DNA of 64,000 bases from Stichopus chloronotus (lineage: Eukaryota; Echinodermata; Holothuroidea; Aspidochirotida; Stichopodidae): assembly GCA_021234535.1 (NCBI GenBank), contig CM037830.1:36084937-36148936 (forward strand), read 5' to 3'. A program made the position numbers and the translations under genes. The notes beneath the pieces were generated by a model. It had not been told where the DNA came from. It worked only from the letters and a program-made list of their open reading frames with translations, and made no database searches. Positions 63,420 through 64,000 of this stretch are shown here, in pieces. Numbering within the stretch: position 1 is the first letter of the stretch; the number at the start of each line of letters is the position of its first letter.

Positions 63420-64000
63420 CATTTTTGGCCTCCTTGAGTGCATTTCGCACTTATTTGAACACTTAAGAAATGCTGATCTATTATTAGGGGACTTGCGAGT
63501 AATGTATGTGTGAAGCTTCATCGATGTACTCAGCGTGAGCGTTGTGCCAAAACAGCGCCCTCTTTCATGTGCTCTTTAGCGCTTTCTGCACCGATTTGAA
63601 CACTTTCGAAATGCTGATCTTTTATCAGTAGCATGAAAGGAATGTAACAGTAAAGTTTCATCGATGCTCTCAATGCATGCTTAAAATGGGCCAAAAACAG
63701 CGTCTTCTTTCCGATGTTCGTAACTGCTTTTTGCACCAATTTGAGTACTTAAGAACCGTTGATCTACTATCAGTTGCATGACAAAAATGCATTTGCAAAG
63801 TTTCATCGATGTACTCGACATGTGCTTTAAATGTGTCCCAAGCAGCGCCCTCTTTCGGGTGTTCGTAAGTGCCTTTTGCACCGATTTGGACACTACAATT
63901 GATGATATATTATCATGGGCATGCAAAGAATGTACTGACATTTGCAAAGTTTCATCACTGTACTCAATATGTGTTTCAAATGTGACCAAAACAGCGCCCT
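63420..64000 (+). repeat. Tandem repeat of about 147 bp running off the window
   Basis: The phrase AGCGCCCTCTTTC recurs at about 63,554, 63,699 (variant), 63,844 and 63,993, a spacing of 145-149 bases. Other shared pieces are AAGTTTCATCGATGTACTC, TTTTGCACCGATTTG and GAAATGCTGATCTATTATTA. At least three and a half monomers; the array is cut by the window end. Confidence 0.75.

Overview
The window looks like AT-rich nuclear DNA from an animal. It is dominated by one long, intron-rich gene on the minus strand, split into about 20 short exons with GT...AG introns. There are no bacterial-style gene runs, no rRNA and no tRNA that I could recognise. The repeats (short TTAA-flanked inverted-repeat elements, satellite-like blocks, poly-G tracts next to GTAGCCAGG-type sequences) and the gene structure suggest a marine invertebrate, possibly an echinoderm. 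That taxonomic guess is inference only.

Main gene. Reading the minus strand from about 60.6 kb down to 7.2 kb, I could chain exons whose reading phases all agree. They give a predicted protein of about 661 residues, or about 679 with an optional 54-base exon. The order is: signal-peptide-like exon, cysteine-rich extracellular part, one transmembrane helix (exon at 40,504-40,574), a basic juxtamembrane segment, a kinase-like domain of the PXK/Slob (slowpoke-binding protein) family, a 14-proline tract, and a C-terminal WH2 actin-binding-type motif. The kinase-like exons (38.6 to 22.9 kb) match the PXK family segment by segment, but the catalytic Asp and the DFG Asp are replaced, so it should be a pseudokinase. 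Unlike vertebrate PXK there is no visible PX domain; a membrane anchor and ectodomain take its place. The kinase-like and WH2 exons are well supported. The five most N-terminal exons are weaker, resting on splice sites, compatible phases and the cysteine pattern.

Layout. 1-7.2 kb: 3' flank with a 570-bp foldback element. 7.2-7.65 kb: terminal exons. 7.65-22.9 kb: a 15-kb intron holding a TTAA element, a satellite fragment and an unassigned protein-like ORF near 20 kb. 22.9-32.7 kb: the second half of the pseudokinase, interrupted by an LTR-like insertion (26.4-27.1 kb) and a degenerate tandem array (31.5-32.1 kb). 32.7-36.1 kb: an intron filled by a satellite block carrying nuclear-receptor DR1-like motifs. 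36.1-45 kb: densely packed exons of the first half of the pseudokinase, the juxtamembrane part, the TM helix and the ectodomain. 45-59.3 kb: a 14.5-kb repeat-rich intron. 59.3-60.6 kb: the first two exons. 60.6-64 kb: 5' flank, ending in a tandem repeat of about 147 bp that runs off the window.
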